NCBI RefSeq assembly: GCF_002836355.1
Contig: NZ_PJCA01000040.1
Coordinates: 248,001 to 312,000, forward strand
Source: Moritella sp. Urea-trap-13
GTDB lineage: Bacteria > Pseudomonadota > Gammaproteobacteria > Enterobacterales > Moritellaceae
Length of the DNA: 64,000 nt
Direction: 5' to 3'
The notes beneath the pieces are model-generated. The model had not been told where the DNA came from. It ran no database searches and worked only from the letters and a program-made list of their open reading frames with translations. The position numbers were made by a program, and so were the translations under genes. Numbering within the stretch: position 1 is the stretch's first letter; each line of letters begins with the position of its first letter. This document shows positions 1 through 8,696 of this stretch, in pieces.

Positions 1-172
1 CTATCTGCCGTGTGGTGCGGATAAGTAGTTGGCAACCTAGTGCTTTTTCTAATTCTTGGAGTCGTCGGCTGACCTTGGAACGCTGTAATCCATGGGCTTG
101 TGCTGCGGCGCTAATACCGCCATGTCTTACTGTTAATATGAATAAGTACAGATCGTCCATCGATGCTTTCAT
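1..172 (-). CDS. LysR-family transcriptional regulator, N-terminus only (cut by left edge)
   Basis: Reading the minus strand from an ATG at 172 gives an open frame to the window edge that begins MKASMDDLYLFILTVRHGGI and continues through a LysR winged-helix motif (AAAQAHGLQRSKVSRRLQEL, then LGCQLLIRT). An AGGA Shine-Dalgarno lies about 9 bases upstream; an internal ATG at 160 is an alternative start. Only the DNA-binding helix-turn-helix is visible; the effector domain lies outside the window. It is divergent from the HlyD/DUF2955 export pair, the usual layout for a LysR regulator of an AaeAB-like exporter, so it probably controls that pair. Its ribosome-binding site falls inside a 15-bp tandem repeat. 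Confidence 0.85.
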   Translation of the reverse strand, partial: MKASMDDLYLFILTVRHGGISAAAQAHGLQRSKVSRRLQELEKALGCQLLIRTTRQI

Positions 173-176
173 TGCT

Positions 177-236
177 CGTCCTATTATTAATCGCACTATT
201 ATAAATTACACTATTATTAGTCGTCCTATTTATGAG
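177..236. repeat. Four imperfect 15-bp tandem repeats in a divergent promoter
   Basis: Units at 177-191, 192-206, 207-221 and 222-236 share a CACTATTATTAAT-like core. The array fills much of the 149-bp region between the divergent LysR start (172) and the hlyD-like start (322). The first unit carries the Shine-Dalgarno of the LysR gene. It could be a regulator binding array or a minisatellite. Confidence 0.8.
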
Positions 237-321
237 ACGCAAGTGCCATATTAATCATTGTATTTAATCAAGTGGAAAACTTCTATAATCCTTACTGTTT
301 TATTTGTAATTGGAAGTTTAA

Positions 322-1389
322 ATGTCTCATACTCAGTCCACTTTTCATCGTTGGATGCGCCGCCTTATTGTCTTGTTCGTTGTTTTTATGGCTTACATCA
401 TCGTAGCTGATAGATACGCCCCGTTAACCACCGAGAGTCGAGTTTATGGTTATGTGGTGCAATTAGCACCGGAAGTATCTGGGCCGATCACCGCCGTTGC
501 GATCCGCAATAACCAAAGCGTTGAAAAAGGCCAGCTGTTGTTTACCATTAATGATAGTAAATACACTATCGCGGTTAACAAGGCTAAAGTGGCGTTACAG
601 CAAGCTTATGAACAAGAAAAATCCTTGTATGCGCAGGTTGAAGCGGCCATTGCTAATACCGCCAGCAGTAAGGCTAATTATACCAATGCAGCGGCGGAAT
701 ATAAGCGTATACGCAAGCTGGCAAAAAAGAATCTAGTCTCGATGTCGATGCAAGACAGCGCTTATGCAAGGTATCAAGCGGCGGGTTCGACACTGCATGC
801 CTATCAGCAACAAACACTGGCAATCAAAGCCAAGTTAGGCGATGAAGTCGGTGGTAGTTCGCTGGTGATGGCGGCTAAAAATAACCTCGATGAAGCGGCT
901 CTGAGTTTATCCCACACGCAAATATTTGCACCTAACAAGGGCGTGATCACCAATCTGCAGCTTGAGGTGGGTGCGATGGCATCGGCTAATCAACCTATGC
1001 TGACGTTTATTTCCAATGATTCATTGTGGGTGGCGGCAGATTTTCGTGAAAAAGCCACAGCGCTGATTAGTAACAGATCCGCAGCTTATGTCACTTATGA
1101 TGCGCTGCCGGGGCAAGTGTTTAACTTCACTGTCGGCAGTCGAGATTTTGGTGTGGCGTCGGCACAACAAACCGCCAGTGGCCAGTTAACGTCAGTAGAA
1201 GTGAGTAACCGTTGGGTACGTGATGCTCAGCGTATTCGGGTTAACTTAGTCAGTGAAGAGGCGCTCCCTGTGCAACTGTTTGTGGGCTCGCGGGCGACGG
1301 TGGTGCTTTATCCTGCCGACAGTGCGTGGTGGCAAACATTAGCAAGTCTACAAATCAAGCTCGCTGGTCTACTGCATTATATTTATTAA
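322..1389 (+). CDS. HlyD-family membrane fusion (periplasmic adaptor) protein
   Basis: This 355-residue protein has one N-terminal membrane anchor (about residues 13-31), then a lipoyl half-motif (YVVQLAPEVSGPITAV, VEKGQLLFTI), a long alanine- and glutamine-rich coiled-coil hairpin (about 85-200), and the second lipoyl half with beta-barrel (FAPNKGVITNL, VGAMASANQPMLTFI). This is the EmrA/AaeA architecture, linking an inner-membrane exporter to an outer-membrane channel. GGAAG sits 6 bases before the ATG. The DUF2955 membrane protein follows after 63 bp and is the likely partner pump. The substrate is unknown; aromatic acids or drugs are plausible from the AaeA comparison. Confidence 0.88.
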   Translation: MSHTQSTFHRWMRRLIVLFVVFMAYIIVADRYAPLTTESRVYGYVVQLAPEVSGPITAVAIRNNQSVEKGQLLFTINDSKYTIAVNKAKVALQQAYEQEKSLYAQVEAAIANTASSKANYTNAAAEYKRIRKLAKKNLVSMSMQDSAYARYQAAGSTLHAYQQQTLAIKAKLGDEVGGSSLVMAAKNNLDEAALSLSHTQIFAPNKGVITNLQLEVGAMASANQPMLTFISNDSLWVAADFREKATALISNRSAAYVTYDALPGQVFNFTVGSRDFGVASAQQTASGQLTSVEVSNRWVRDAQRIRVNLVSEEALPVQLFVGSRATVVLYPADSAWWQTLASLQIKLAGLLHYIY

Positions 1390-1452
1390 CTTTATCAGCG
1401 CAGTTTTAGTTTATTCGCATTTATTAGCGCTGTTTGAGTACAGCGGGAGAAC

Positions 1453-2457
1453 ATGATGAAAACAATGCGACTTTGGTTTGCTTGTGTTTTTGGCTTAGCG
1501 TTAAGTATGGTATTTGGCTGGTCGTATGGATTTTTTGCGATATTGCTGCCGACGTTTATTATCGCCCGCGCCGATCATTTCAATGTCAGCCTGATTAATC
1601 AAATGGTGCTCGGTATTGTTTGGGTTAGTTTGGAAGTTAATTTTATTTCCGGATTTTTGCAGCCTTATCCGTGGTTAATGACTGTCGCCGTGGCTATTTT
1701 ATTTATGAGTAAATGCATCGCCATGACCAAACCAAGCGGTTATCTGTTTGGTTTTACCGGTTTGCTGGTGGGCTCTATTGCGCTGAACTTTATGAGTTAT
1801 CCTGGTTTTGATAGCGAAGAGTTTACGCTGACATTGTGGGTAAGTGCCTTGGCCATCTACCCTATCTGCGGGTTGGCGTATTACTTGTTTAGCGAACCTG
1901 AACGTGAAGCAAAACTTGAGCAATCACAGCAAACTAATGTGGCTGTGCAGCACGATCATATCGGCGTATTACGACAAACAGCCATGGGCTGGACTATCTC
2001 AATGTTGGCTTTTTTAATCTTTCAGTTTGGCGACTTGAGTGATTCGGTATCGGCGCAAGCGTCTATTTTTATTGTGCTCACACCAATGACATTTATCGGT
2101 TCAATGGCGGCAGCAAAAATTCGCATCAGTGGCACATTATTGGGGTGTGTCGCTGGTATGGCAATCCAATTAGGTTTATCAAGTTGGGCTAATAATGGTC
2201 TGTTATTCTTGATGGCATTTGCGATCGCGGTTGGTTTTTTTGCTTGGTTATTGGCCTTAGGTGGGGTTAAAGGTGGACTTGGGTTTTCGGCGATGAGCGC
2301 GTTAAGTGTGCCACTCACCACGGCCTTTCAGCCCGGGCAGCAAGATGCGTTCTTCGCTATTATCTACCGTTTTAGCTCTATCACCTTTACAGTAGTACTG
2401 ACATCGCTGGCAATATGGTTTGTTCATTGTGTTTTAGTCAGAGTGATTAAAGCGTGA
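1453..2457 (+). CDS. DUF2955 (FUSC-like) inner-membrane transport protein
   Basis: A 334-residue protein made almost entirely of hydrophobic segments in two blocks (about 5-155 and 180-330), separated by a charged linker (EPEREAKLEQSQQ). This two-block pattern and the position directly behind an HlyD adaptor match DUF2955 proteins, relatives of the FUSC/AaeB efflux components. It probably forms the inner-membrane pump of a two-component exporter with the preceding gene. GGGAG lies 5 bases before the first of two adjacent ATG codons. A hairpin overlapping the stop codon ends the unit. Confidence 0.8.
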   Translation: MMKTMRLWFACVFGLALSMVFGWSYGFFAILLPTFIIARADHFNVSLINQMVLGIVWVSLEVNFISGFLQPYPWLMTVAVAILFMSKCIAMTKPSGYLFGFTGLLVGSIALNFMSYPGFDSEEFTLTLWVSALAIYPICGLAYYLFSEPEREAKLEQSQQTNVAVQHDHIGVLRQTAMGWTISMLAFLIFQFGDLSDSVSAQASIFIVLTPMTFIGSMAAAKIRISGTLLGCVAGMAIQLGLSSWANNGLLFLMAFAIAVGFFAWLLALGGVKGGLGFSAMSALSVPLTTAFQPGQQDAFFAIIYRFSSITFTVVLTSLAIWFVHCVLVRVIKA

Positions 2458-2488
2458 CCGCGAACTCGGTGTGGCGCTTTTTTATTTT
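2449..2488 (+). terminator. Rho-independent terminator overlapping the DUF2955 stop
   Basis: AAAGCG (2449-2454) and ACCG (2457-2460) pair with CGGT (2467-2470) and CGCTTT (2475-2480), with a small internal bulge, followed by a T-rich run. The stop codon TGA (2455-2457) lies inside the stem. Confidence 0.6.
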
Positions 2489-2623
2489 TGTTGAAATAAA
2501 TCAGACTACTATTAATATTTACATGGAAAATAGTTAAATTTGGATCAATTAATTTACAATTAAGCTTATAGTACTAAGCATTTTATAAGGCATACTATTA
2601 AAAATGTTTAACAGAGAGAGAAA

Positions 2624-3184
2624 ATGGACTTTACTGTGTCTAAAATAAAAATTTGGTCTAAAAGCAATACGGGGTCTAAAAGAAATAGTGGTTTTACCCT
2701 CATAGAATTGGTTATTACGATTATTGTTTTAGGCGTGCTTTCTGCCACTGCGGTGCCACGTTTTATCGATTTAAAAGATGATGCAAAAAAAGAAACGGTG
2801 GAAAACTTTCACGGAACCCTAAGGTCAACGGTGCGATTACTGCATATGAAGTCTCAAATCGACAACATATTGGGTGATGATGCCACTATCGCAACGGACT
2901 ATGGTGATTATCAATTTTCTCGTGGTTACCCGAAAACGAGAAGTGAAGCGACAACACCAACGGCTTATTTTATTGAAACCTTTCTGGAATTAGGTGTGCC
3001 AGTCGATGTGATTCAAAATAATACTACTCGAACCGCTACCTATGCTGAAATTACCGTTTATGAAGACAATATCTACTCGCGTATCGGTTATGGAACAGGA
3101 GATTTACTCAATGACACCTGTTATGCCGAATATCAGCATACCATTGAAACTCAAGTGTTTAGCCTAAAAACTGATGGTTGTTAA
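2624..3184 (+). CDS. Type IV prepilin-like protein (MSHA pilin type)
   Basis: A 186-residue protein with a class III signal: a basic 23-residue leader, the prepilin peptidase site at G23/F24 (GFTLIEL, with the mature Glu5 at E28) and a hydrophobic helix to about residue 46, followed by AVPRFIDLKDDAKKETVENF, typical of MSHA-type pilins. The globular part has a cysteine pair near the C-terminus (C168, C186). No pilus assembly genes are nearby, so it may be an orphan minor pilin used by a machine encoded elsewhere. AGAGAGAG precedes the ATG. The role (attachment, surface sensing) is inferred from family only. Confidence 0.85.
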   Translation: MDFTVSKIKIWSKSNTGSKRNSGFTLIELVITIIVLGVLSATAVPRFIDLKDDAKKETVENFHGTLRSTVRLLHMKSQIDNILGDDATIATDYGDYQFSRGYPKTRSEATTPTAYFIETFLELGVPVDVIQNNTTRTATYAEITVYEDNIYSRIGYGTGDLLNDTCYAEYQHTIETQVFSLKTDGC

Positions 3185-3191
3185 TAATGAT

Positions 3192-3215
3192 AAAGGCAAA
3201 GGCAAAGGCAAAGGA
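3192..3215 (+). repeat. Hexamer tandem repeat acting as the tag ribosome-binding region
   Basis: AAAGGC occurs three times in a row followed by AAAGGA. Each unit contains an AAAGG Shine-Dalgarno-like core, and the last ends 6 bases before the tag ATG. Copy-number change would add or remove alternative ribosome-binding sites without touching the coding sequence. Confidence 0.75.
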
Positions 3216-3221
3216 TAAGCA

Positions 3222-3788
3222 ATGAATAATAGATGTACTTGGTGTGGCGACGATCCGCTATATGTTGCTTATCATGATGAAGAGTGGGGCGTACCTGTTC
3301 ATGATGAACAACGCTTATTTGAATTCCTGATCTTAGAAGGTGCGCAAGCGGGGCTCAGCTGGATCACTATATTAAGAAAGCGTGAAAACTACCGTAACGC
3401 CTTTCACCAGTTTGATTATACGATTATTGCCAATTACAGCGAAGACGATGTTAAGCGCTTACTGGCGAATGCAGGTATCGTCCGTAATACTTTAAAGATC
3501 CGTTCAGTGATAAAAAATGCCCAAGGTTTTTTAAATATCCAAGCCGAATTTGGTTCGTTCGATAGTTATATTTGGCGTTTTGTTAACGGCGTTACCCTAC
3601 AAAATGATTTACCCTCACTGGCTGAAACCCCCGCTAAAACTGCAATCTCAGAAGCCATGAGTAAAGATTTGAAGAAGCGCGGGTTTAACTTTGTCGGACC
3701 AACGATTTGTTATGCGTTTATGCAAGCAATCGGCATGGTTAACGATCACACTACCGATTGCTTTCGTCACCAACCACTGCAGCCTTAA
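3222..3788 (+). CDS. tag: DNA-3-methyladenine glycosylase I
   Basis: This 188-residue protein aligns end to end with E. coli Tag: CTWCGDDPLYVAYHDEEWGVP at the start, LEGAQAGLSWITILRKRENY, then KKRGFNFVGPTICYAFMQAI near the end. The zinc ligands are present (C5, H18, H176, C180), as are the binding-pocket residues E39 and W47. Tag removes 3-methyladenine from alkylated DNA, the first step of base-excision repair. The gene stands alone, 37 bp after the prepilin gene and convergent with nimT. Its ribosome-binding site is a hexamer repeat. Confidence 0.97.
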   Translation: MNNRCTWCGDDPLYVAYHDEEWGVPVHDEQRLFEFLILEGAQAGLSWITILRKRENYRNAFHQFDYTIIANYSEDDVKRLLANAGIVRNTLKIRSVIKNAQGFLNIQAEFGSFDSYIWRFVNGVTLQNDLPSLAETPAKTAISEAMSKDLKKRGFNFVGPTICYAFMQAIGMVNDHTTDCFRHQPLQP

Positions 3789-3814
3789 TTGAGCGAATTA
3801 TTAGCTAGTCTTGA

Positions 3815-5062
3815 TTAAGCACTGGGGCTGCATGTCTCGATGGGCTGATTAATAGGCGCACTGATCACCATTGATTTCCCTGCCAGAGTTGCTAAACCTA
3901 CCCAGATAAGGCTCATGCCAGCAGCGAGTATTAATGGCATATCCCAGCTGTTTGTTGCTTCATGCAGAGAACCAAAAATAATGGGACTGGTTGCGGCAAA
4001 TAAATACCCTATGCATTGCGCCATGCCAGATAATGACGCGGCTTGGTGTGAGTTATGCGTGCGTAAGCCGACAAAAGATAATCCGAGAATAAAACCACCA
4101 CCACAACTGAAGCCGAGTAATGTCACCCAAATGACAGCGTGTTGATGCATCATCAGTAAACCTGTGATGCCAATGAAAGCCAATATAGTCATCGCTAACC
4201 CTAGGGTGCGTTTGTCTTTTACTTTTGCCATTAATGGGATCAGTACCAGCGCTGGTGCTGCTGATGCCAATTGTAAAACACCGTGAATGTAGCCTGCGTC
4301 GTGCTCTGAATAACCATAGCTGACTAAGATGCTAGGTAACCAGGCAATGAAGGCATACATAATAAATGAGTTGAACGCCAAGAACCCTGACACGTGCCAA
4401 GCTGCTTTGTCGCGCCACATATAACTGTGGCTATCAATATCCGGTGTATCAGCGGCTGGTTTGGTGTGGTTACTTAACTGTGGTAACCAAATTAACATGG
4501 TGATAATTGGCAAGATAATAGTACCCGCCAGTGCAAATGCCCAGTTAGGGATAAAAGTGACATTTAGGCTATCAGCAACGTTCAGCATAGGGATTGTGGT
4601 GCTAGCACTGAGTGTTGCACCTACGCCCATGGTAAGCACATAAACCGCGGTTAACGTCGGGCCTTGATTAGGGAAGTCACGCTTTAATAAACTCGGTAGA
4701 AGTACGTTACCGATAGCAATACCGATGCCGATAACACAGGTGCCTAAATACAAGGTGAGGCTTGAGCTTGCCGAACGTAGGACTATACCACTGGTGATTG
4801 CCACGAGTGCCAACATCAATGATGGTTCAAGGCCAATTCTGCGGGCTAATGCCGAGGACAGTGGTGAGAAAATAGCAAATGCCAGCAGTGGTAATGTGGT
4901 GAGCATACCGGCTTGTGTGGCCGATAAATTGAGGTCGTGAGAGATAAAATCTAAGATCGGTCCTATACCGGTAATGGGTCCGCGCAAGTTACTGGCGATG
5001 AGTAAAATACTAACTATGAGCAATATAGGGTGAGCAATATTGGGTTTATTATCTTGTGGCAT
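3815..5062 (-). CDS. nimT: NimT/YeaN-type CynX-family MFS transporter
   Basis: A 415-residue, 12-helix MFS protein that follows E. coli NimT (YeaN) closely: LRGPITGIGPILDFI, QAGMLTTLPLLAFAIFSPL, GNVLLPSLLKRDFP, GYSEHDAGYIHGVLQLASAAP, and SHQAASLSGMAQCIGYLFAA. NimT is known as a 2-nitroimidazole exporter of the cyanate-transporter branch. The divergent AraC gene at 5203 resembles NimR, the repressor paired with nimT in E. coli, so the regulatory pair is conserved. The natural substrate is unknown. Confidence 0.88.
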   Translation of the reverse strand: MPQDNKPNIAHPILLIVSILLIASNLRGPITGIGPILDFISHDLNLSATQAGMLTTLPLLAFAIFSPLSSALARRIGLEPSLMLALVAITSGIVLRSASSSLTLYLGTCVIGIGIAIGNVLLPSLLKRDFPNQGPTLTAVYVLTMGVGATLSASTTIPMLNVADSLNVTFIPNWAFALAGTIILPIITMLIWLPQLSNHTKPAADTPDIDSHSYMWRDKAAWHVSGFLAFNSFIMYAFIAWLPSILVSYGYSEHDAGYIHGVLQLASAAPALVLIPLMAKVKDKRTLGLAMTILAFIGITGLLMMHQHAVIWVTLLGFSCGGGFILGLSFVGLRTHNSHQAASLSGMAQCIGYLFAATSPIIFGSLHEATNSWDMPLILAAGMSLIWVGLATLAGKSMVISAPINQPIETCSPSA

Positions 5063-5154
5063 GAGTCTGTCCTCTGAAGCGATGTCTTATATTACCCATT
5101 CCCAATCAATCTGAATTTATGTATATTGACAATTTGTTGCTAAAAACAGCCATT

Positions 5155-5218
5155 ATGAAACTACCTCACTATACAATTAAGTCTCTATGCAATTAGGCCA
5201 CTATGCAACTACCTCACT
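5155..5218 (+). repeat. Four imperfect 16-bp tandem repeats containing the nimR start codon
   Basis: Units begin at 5155 (ATGAAACTACCTCACT), 5171 (ATACAATTAAGTCTCT), 5187 (ATGCAATTAGGCCACT) and 5203 (ATGCAACTACCTCACT). Three units carry an ATG. The first opens a 13-codon frame (MKLPHYTIKSLCN) that mimics the nimR N-terminus (MQLPHYKI) and stops before nimR; the third opens an 11-codon frame; the fourth is the nimR start. Confidence 0.85.
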
Positions 5219-5988
5219 ATAAAATAGGTTTCGATTCGGACAGGTATACCGAAAGTGTCAATGCACTGCGGACATCGGGTCTGGAAAGAGCTTATGAAAT
5301 GCCAGTCCATCAACATGTGAAATGTCAGTTAGTGATGCCCCTCACCGGTTTTGTTCGCTGTTCAATTGCTGATGCTATCTGGATGGTACCGGCTAACTGT
5401 GCCGTTTGGATCCCAAGCCAAGTACCGCACAGTAATCATATTTCTATCAGTGATGATGTATGCATGTTATTTGTCGATCCTGAAGTGGTGGGAATACCAG
5501 ATAAAATTTGTACCCTGTCTATCTCACCGTTATTACGCGAGTTAATTATTAGTTTGGCGAGTAAAGATCAACATTACGCAGCAGATGCAAGTACCGTGAG
5601 ATTGGCGCAAGTATTGATTGATGAACTTATTTGCATGCCTAAAGAACACTTCGATTTTCCAATACCTGCAGAGCCAAGACTCAATCAGATAGCTAATCAG
5701 CTGTTAGCTAATCCTGCCGACCGTAAAACTGTGGGGGAATGGGCAGCGTTATACGCCATGAGTGAAAGAACATTTTCTCGATTAGTGAAACAAGAAGTCG
5801 GCATGACATTTGGGCGTTGGCGTGGGCAACTTCATCTGGTAATGGCGTTGCAAAAACTGTCATCAAATGAGTCGGTGCAACGGGTATCGGAAGATTTAGG
5901 TTATGAGTCAGTAAGTGCGTTTATTACTTTTTTTAAAAAGACCTTAGGTAAGCCACCTAAACAGTATATGCGTCAAGCAGTCTCATGA
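5203..5988 (+). CDS. nimR: NimR/YeaM-type AraC-family transcriptional regulator
   Basis: A 261-residue regulator with an N-terminal cupin-like sensing domain (MPVHQHVKCQLVMPLTGFVRC, VPANCAVWIPSQVPHS) and two C-terminal AraC helix-turn-helix motifs (VGEWAALYAMSERTFSRLVKQE and RVSEDLGYESVSAFITFFKK, ending GKPPKQYMRQ). The fold and the divergent nimT neighbour match E. coli NimR (YeaM), which represses nimT. The start sits in the last of four 16-bp repeats. Short upstream frames in the other units could affect translation. An internal start near 5299 is possible but would truncate the cupin domain. Confidence 0.85.
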   Translation: MQLPHYKIGFDSDRYTESVNALRTSGLERAYEMPVHQHVKCQLVMPLTGFVRCSIADAIWMVPANCAVWIPSQVPHSNHISISDDVCMLFVDPEVVGIPDKICTLSISPLLRELIISLASKDQHYAADASTVRLAQVLIDELICMPKEHFDFPIPAEPRLNQIANQLLANPADRKTVGEWAALYAMSERTFSRLVKQEVGMTFGRWRGQLHLVMALQKLSSNESVQRVSEDLGYESVSAFITFFKKTLGKPPKQYMRQAVS

Positions 5989-6002
5989 CGCGATGACAGT
6001 GG

Positions 6003-6857
6003 TTAAAATAACCGGTTTATCCAACCATATTGTATTTTCTGCTGGCAGCATAACCAAATAAACTGGTTACAGGTATAAGGACAGCCGTGACTTTTAAGCA
6101 TGCTCAGCTGGCTTTCAGCCAGTAAATATTCTGGAATATAAGCCAGCCAATGCTGGGTTTTCAATAAACTGGCTAATGCTGAAATGGTATCGACGCGCGC
6201 CACAATTCGCCGTGCAAAGGCTTCATCATGCCAGCCATCATTACTCAATAAACTGCCGGTATCGCCATAAATATTACTCGATGGCACAATAAACCCATAC
6301 TCAAGGATCTCGGTAATTGGGATCGCTGACTCTCGCTTAGCCAAGGGGTGGTTTGGGCTACAGGCCAATACAAATTTCACCTGATCCAATAACTTGGTTT
6401 GAATACCCTGAATTTGAGGTGGCTCACCATTCGTTGCCACCAACGCGAGATCGACCTGATAGCGCAGCAAGCTATCAACCCCAGGATCCTTAAACGTCGC
6501 TAACGTGAGTTCATGATCATATTGTTGCAGCGGAGAAATTAAGGCTGGCAGATAATGATTTAACAAACCATCGGCACCGCTAATACGCATATGGGTACGC
6601 TGTGGCTGACCGAGTTCCAACTCGATATCATGGTTGATATTTAATAATTCATTACTGCGCGCTAACAGGGTTTTACCCGCAGGCGACAACTGCCAGCCTT
6701 TACCAATTCGCACAAACAATGCTTGCTGATAATAACTTTCTACCCGGCGTACTACTTTCGATAAAGTACCTGGTTGCATATTTAAATGTAACGCTGCTTC
6801 TCGCAGGCTCAAGTGACTAGCAATTTGTACAAATAGTTTTAGATCTTCGATTCTCAT
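6003..6857 (-). CDS. LysR-family transcriptional regulator
   Basis: A 284-residue protein with a LysR winged helix at residues 1-60 (LREAALHLNMQPGTLSKVVRRVE) and a substrate-binding domain (residues 90-280, with LACSPNHPLAKRES). It is divergent from an Old Yellow Enzyme-type flavoprotein, so it probably controls that gene and itself. A perfect TTCCA-ATA-TGGAA palindrome lies 6-18 bases before the start codon. The inducer is unknown. Confidence 0.87.
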   Translation of the reverse strand: MRIEDLKLFVQIASHLSLREAALHLNMQPGTLSKVVRRVESYYQQALFVRIGKGWQLSPAGKTLLARSNELLNINHDIELELGQPQRTHMRISGADGLLNHYLPALISPLQQYDHELTLATFKDPGVDSLLRYQVDLALVATNGEPPQIQGIQTKLLDQVKFVLACSPNHPLAKRESAIPITEILEYGFIVPSSNIYGDTGSLLSNDGWHDEAFARRIVARVDTISALASLLKTQHWLAYIPEYLLAESQLSMLKSHGCPYTCNQFIWLCCQQKIQYGWINRLF

Positions 6858-6862
6858 ATAGA

Positions 6863-6875
6863 TTCCAATATGGAA
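6863..6875. promoter_or_regulatory. Candidate operator palindrome for the LysR/OYE pair
   Basis: TTCCA-ATA-TGGAA is a perfect inverted repeat just upstream of the LysR start (6857) in the 93-bp divergent region. Its position would allow autoregulation. No biochemical evidence can be seen. Confidence 0.4.
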
Positions 6876-6950
6876 ACAATTATCTACAAATCGTTTACCA
6901 AAGGTGTTTGTGAACAGCGTATCATAGCCGCCAATAGATTAGGAGATCCT

Positions 6951-7952
6951 ATGCCACGTTTTAGCCCACTGATTACTGAAACATTTACATTAAAAAATCG
7001 CTTAGTTGTACCGCCTATGGCATCGCAAACTGCCGACCAAGCAGGTTTGGCTACGTTAGATACCTTGACCCATTATGCTAATTTGGCTAAATCAGGCGCG
7101 AGCTTAGTCATGGTCGAATACAGTTTTGTCTCCCTTGCTGGGCGCAGTGAAGCAAATCAATTAGGAGCGCATCATGATAGCTGTATTACGGGACTTGCTG
7201 AAATAGTCAATATCATTCATCAAGCGGGTGCTAAAGCGGCATTACAACTTACCCACTGCGGTGGTAAAGATAGTGATGGCATTAGTGGTGATTTAATGGG
7301 ACCTGCCGGCATTACCGTGCCTGCCTATGATCGTGAACTACCTTTACCGCGGGCGATGACGGCGGCCGACATTGTTACTTGGCAGCAAGATTTTGTGCGT
7401 GCCGCGCTCAGGGCCGAGCAGGCCGGGTTTGATTTTGTCGAGTTACATTGTGCACACGGTTATGGACTAAACCAATTTCTATCTCCGATCACCAATCAAA
7501 GAACAGATCTACACGGTGGCTCGTTAAGCAATCAAGCGCGTTTGATCACGGATATTATTACCGACATCAATCAGCAAGCGCCAAGATTAAAATTGATGGT
7601 GCGGATCCCTGGGCAAGATCTCTATCCAGGTGGCTTGAGTCAAACTGATATGGTGCAAGCTGCACAACTTATGGTTACTGCTGGCGTGGATATATTAAAT
7701 ATTTCATCTGGTATTGGCGGTTGGACGCGACCTAAGAATAGGCGTGGGCAAGGGTATTTAATTAATGAATCTCAGTATATGAAACAAGCCAATTTAGGCG
7801 TGCCTATTATCGGTGTTGGCGGTATTGAAGAGGGGGATTATATTGATACCGCGATTGAAAATGACTGGTTAGATCTCGCCGCAGTTGGCAGATCTATACT
7901 TAAAGATCCCGTTGTATTTTATGCCAGTCAAATGATCAAAAAAAGCGGATGA
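6951..7952 (+). CDS. Old Yellow Enzyme-family NADH:flavin oxidoreductase
   Basis: I chose the ATG at 6951 because AGGAGA lies 4-10 bases before it and the fold begins there (MPRFSPLITETFTLKNRLVV); the frame is open back to 6870. The 333-residue TIM barrel shows FMN and substrate motifs: ALQLTHCGGKD, ELHCAHGYGLNQFLSPITNQ with RTDLHGGS, MVRIPGQD, ISSG, and VGGIEEGDYIDTAIENDWLDLAAVGR. Family members reduce activated C=C bonds or nitro compounds using NAD(P)H. The divergent LysR gene suggests induction by the substrate, perhaps an electrophile. Confidence 0.9.
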   Translation: MPRFSPLITETFTLKNRLVVPPMASQTADQAGLATLDTLTHYANLAKSGASLVMVEYSFVSLAGRSEANQLGAHHDSCITGLAEIVNIIHQAGAKAALQLTHCGGKDSDGISGDLMGPAGITVPAYDRELPLPRAMTAADIVTWQQDFVRAALRAEQAGFDFVELHCAHGYGLNQFLSPITNQRTDLHGGSLSNQARLITDIITDINQQAPRLKLMVRIPGQDLYPGGLSQTDMVQAAQLMVTAGVDILNISSGIGGWTRPKNRRGQGYLINESQYMKQANLGVPIIGVGGIEEGDYIDTAIENDWLDLAAVGRSILKDPVVFYASQMIKKSG

Positions 7953-8036
7953 ATTGATACTAACCCGCCTGAATCGTCAACACGATAATCAAGCGGGAAA
8001 TATCAAATAAATGACAGTGTCTTATCTGTTCTTGGA

Positions 8037-8600
8037 TTACTTTTTAAAAACCAGATTGATGTTAACTGGCACAGCATCTGAAAGCGCAAGACCACCAACG
8101 GTTGCAGCTAGCTTAGTCAGGTTCACTGCTGGAATAGCAAAATCACTGGCTGTGATGATCACCGGTGCATACGAACTGACGATAATAGCATTGGCTGTTT
8201 TAGTTATAATGACCGGAAAGTTAAATGTTTTTTTATTGCCATAGAAAGATACTTCTGCAGGCACGATCATTTTTGAAATTGGCTGGGTTAACGAGGCTAA
8301 ATCAAACTGTCCGCTCACCATAATGACTGGATTTTCAGTCGTATTAAAGAACAACGAATTAAGTCGCTCATTACGGACTGAAACACCCGTATCTATGTTT
8401 GCTACTGGCGCGATAACCGCAAATCTACCCTGTTCATCTAGGCTACCGGTTAAGCCACTCATGGTTGCAGGCTCAACGACATATTGTTTTTTGATGGTGG
8501 CAAAACTGATCGATGAAAAATCTGTTGTTAGATTAAATTTTTCTGTGGCAAATGATTGAAATGACAATAATGCCAGTGATAAAAGCAGTGTCTTTTTCAT
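8037..8600 (-). CDS. YceI-family periplasmic lipid-binding-like protein
   Basis: A 187-residue protein with a clear signal peptide (MKKTLLLSLALLSFQSFA) and a lipocalin-like YceI beta-barrel pattern: FSSISFATIKKQYVVEPATMSGLTGSLDEQG, then NIDTGVSVRNERLNSLFFNT, which matches the family's 'i.T....RD..L....F' signature with RD replaced by RN. YceI proteins bind polyisoprenoid or other amphiphilic lipids in the periplasm. The gene is monocistronic. The ligand is unknown. Confidence 0.85.
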   Translation of the reverse strand: MKKTLLLSLALLSFQSFATEKFNLTTDFSSISFATIKKQYVVEPATMSGLTGSLDEQGRFAVIAPVANIDTGVSVRNERLNSLFFNTTENPVIMVSGQFDLASLTQPISKMIVPAEVSFYGNKKTFNFPVIITKTANAIIVSSYAPVIITASDFAIPAVNLTKLAATVGGLALSDAVPVNINLVFKK

Positions 8601-8696
8601 GTTTATTTTCCTTAATTAACGTTATTTAAAACTTTAAATTGTATTCATCATATCGCGATAAATAGTTTGATTCATCACATGTTTATCACGCCTTTA

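Noticed and set aside
12-254. 80-residue plus-strand ORF at the left edge
   Set aside because: It is the complement of the LysR helix-turn-helix region and of the 15-bp repeats; its translation is repetitive and not protein-like.
2022-2321. 99-residue minus-strand ORF inside the DUF2955 gene
   Set aside because: Antisense shadow of a strongly supported membrane protein; low-complexity and no start signal.
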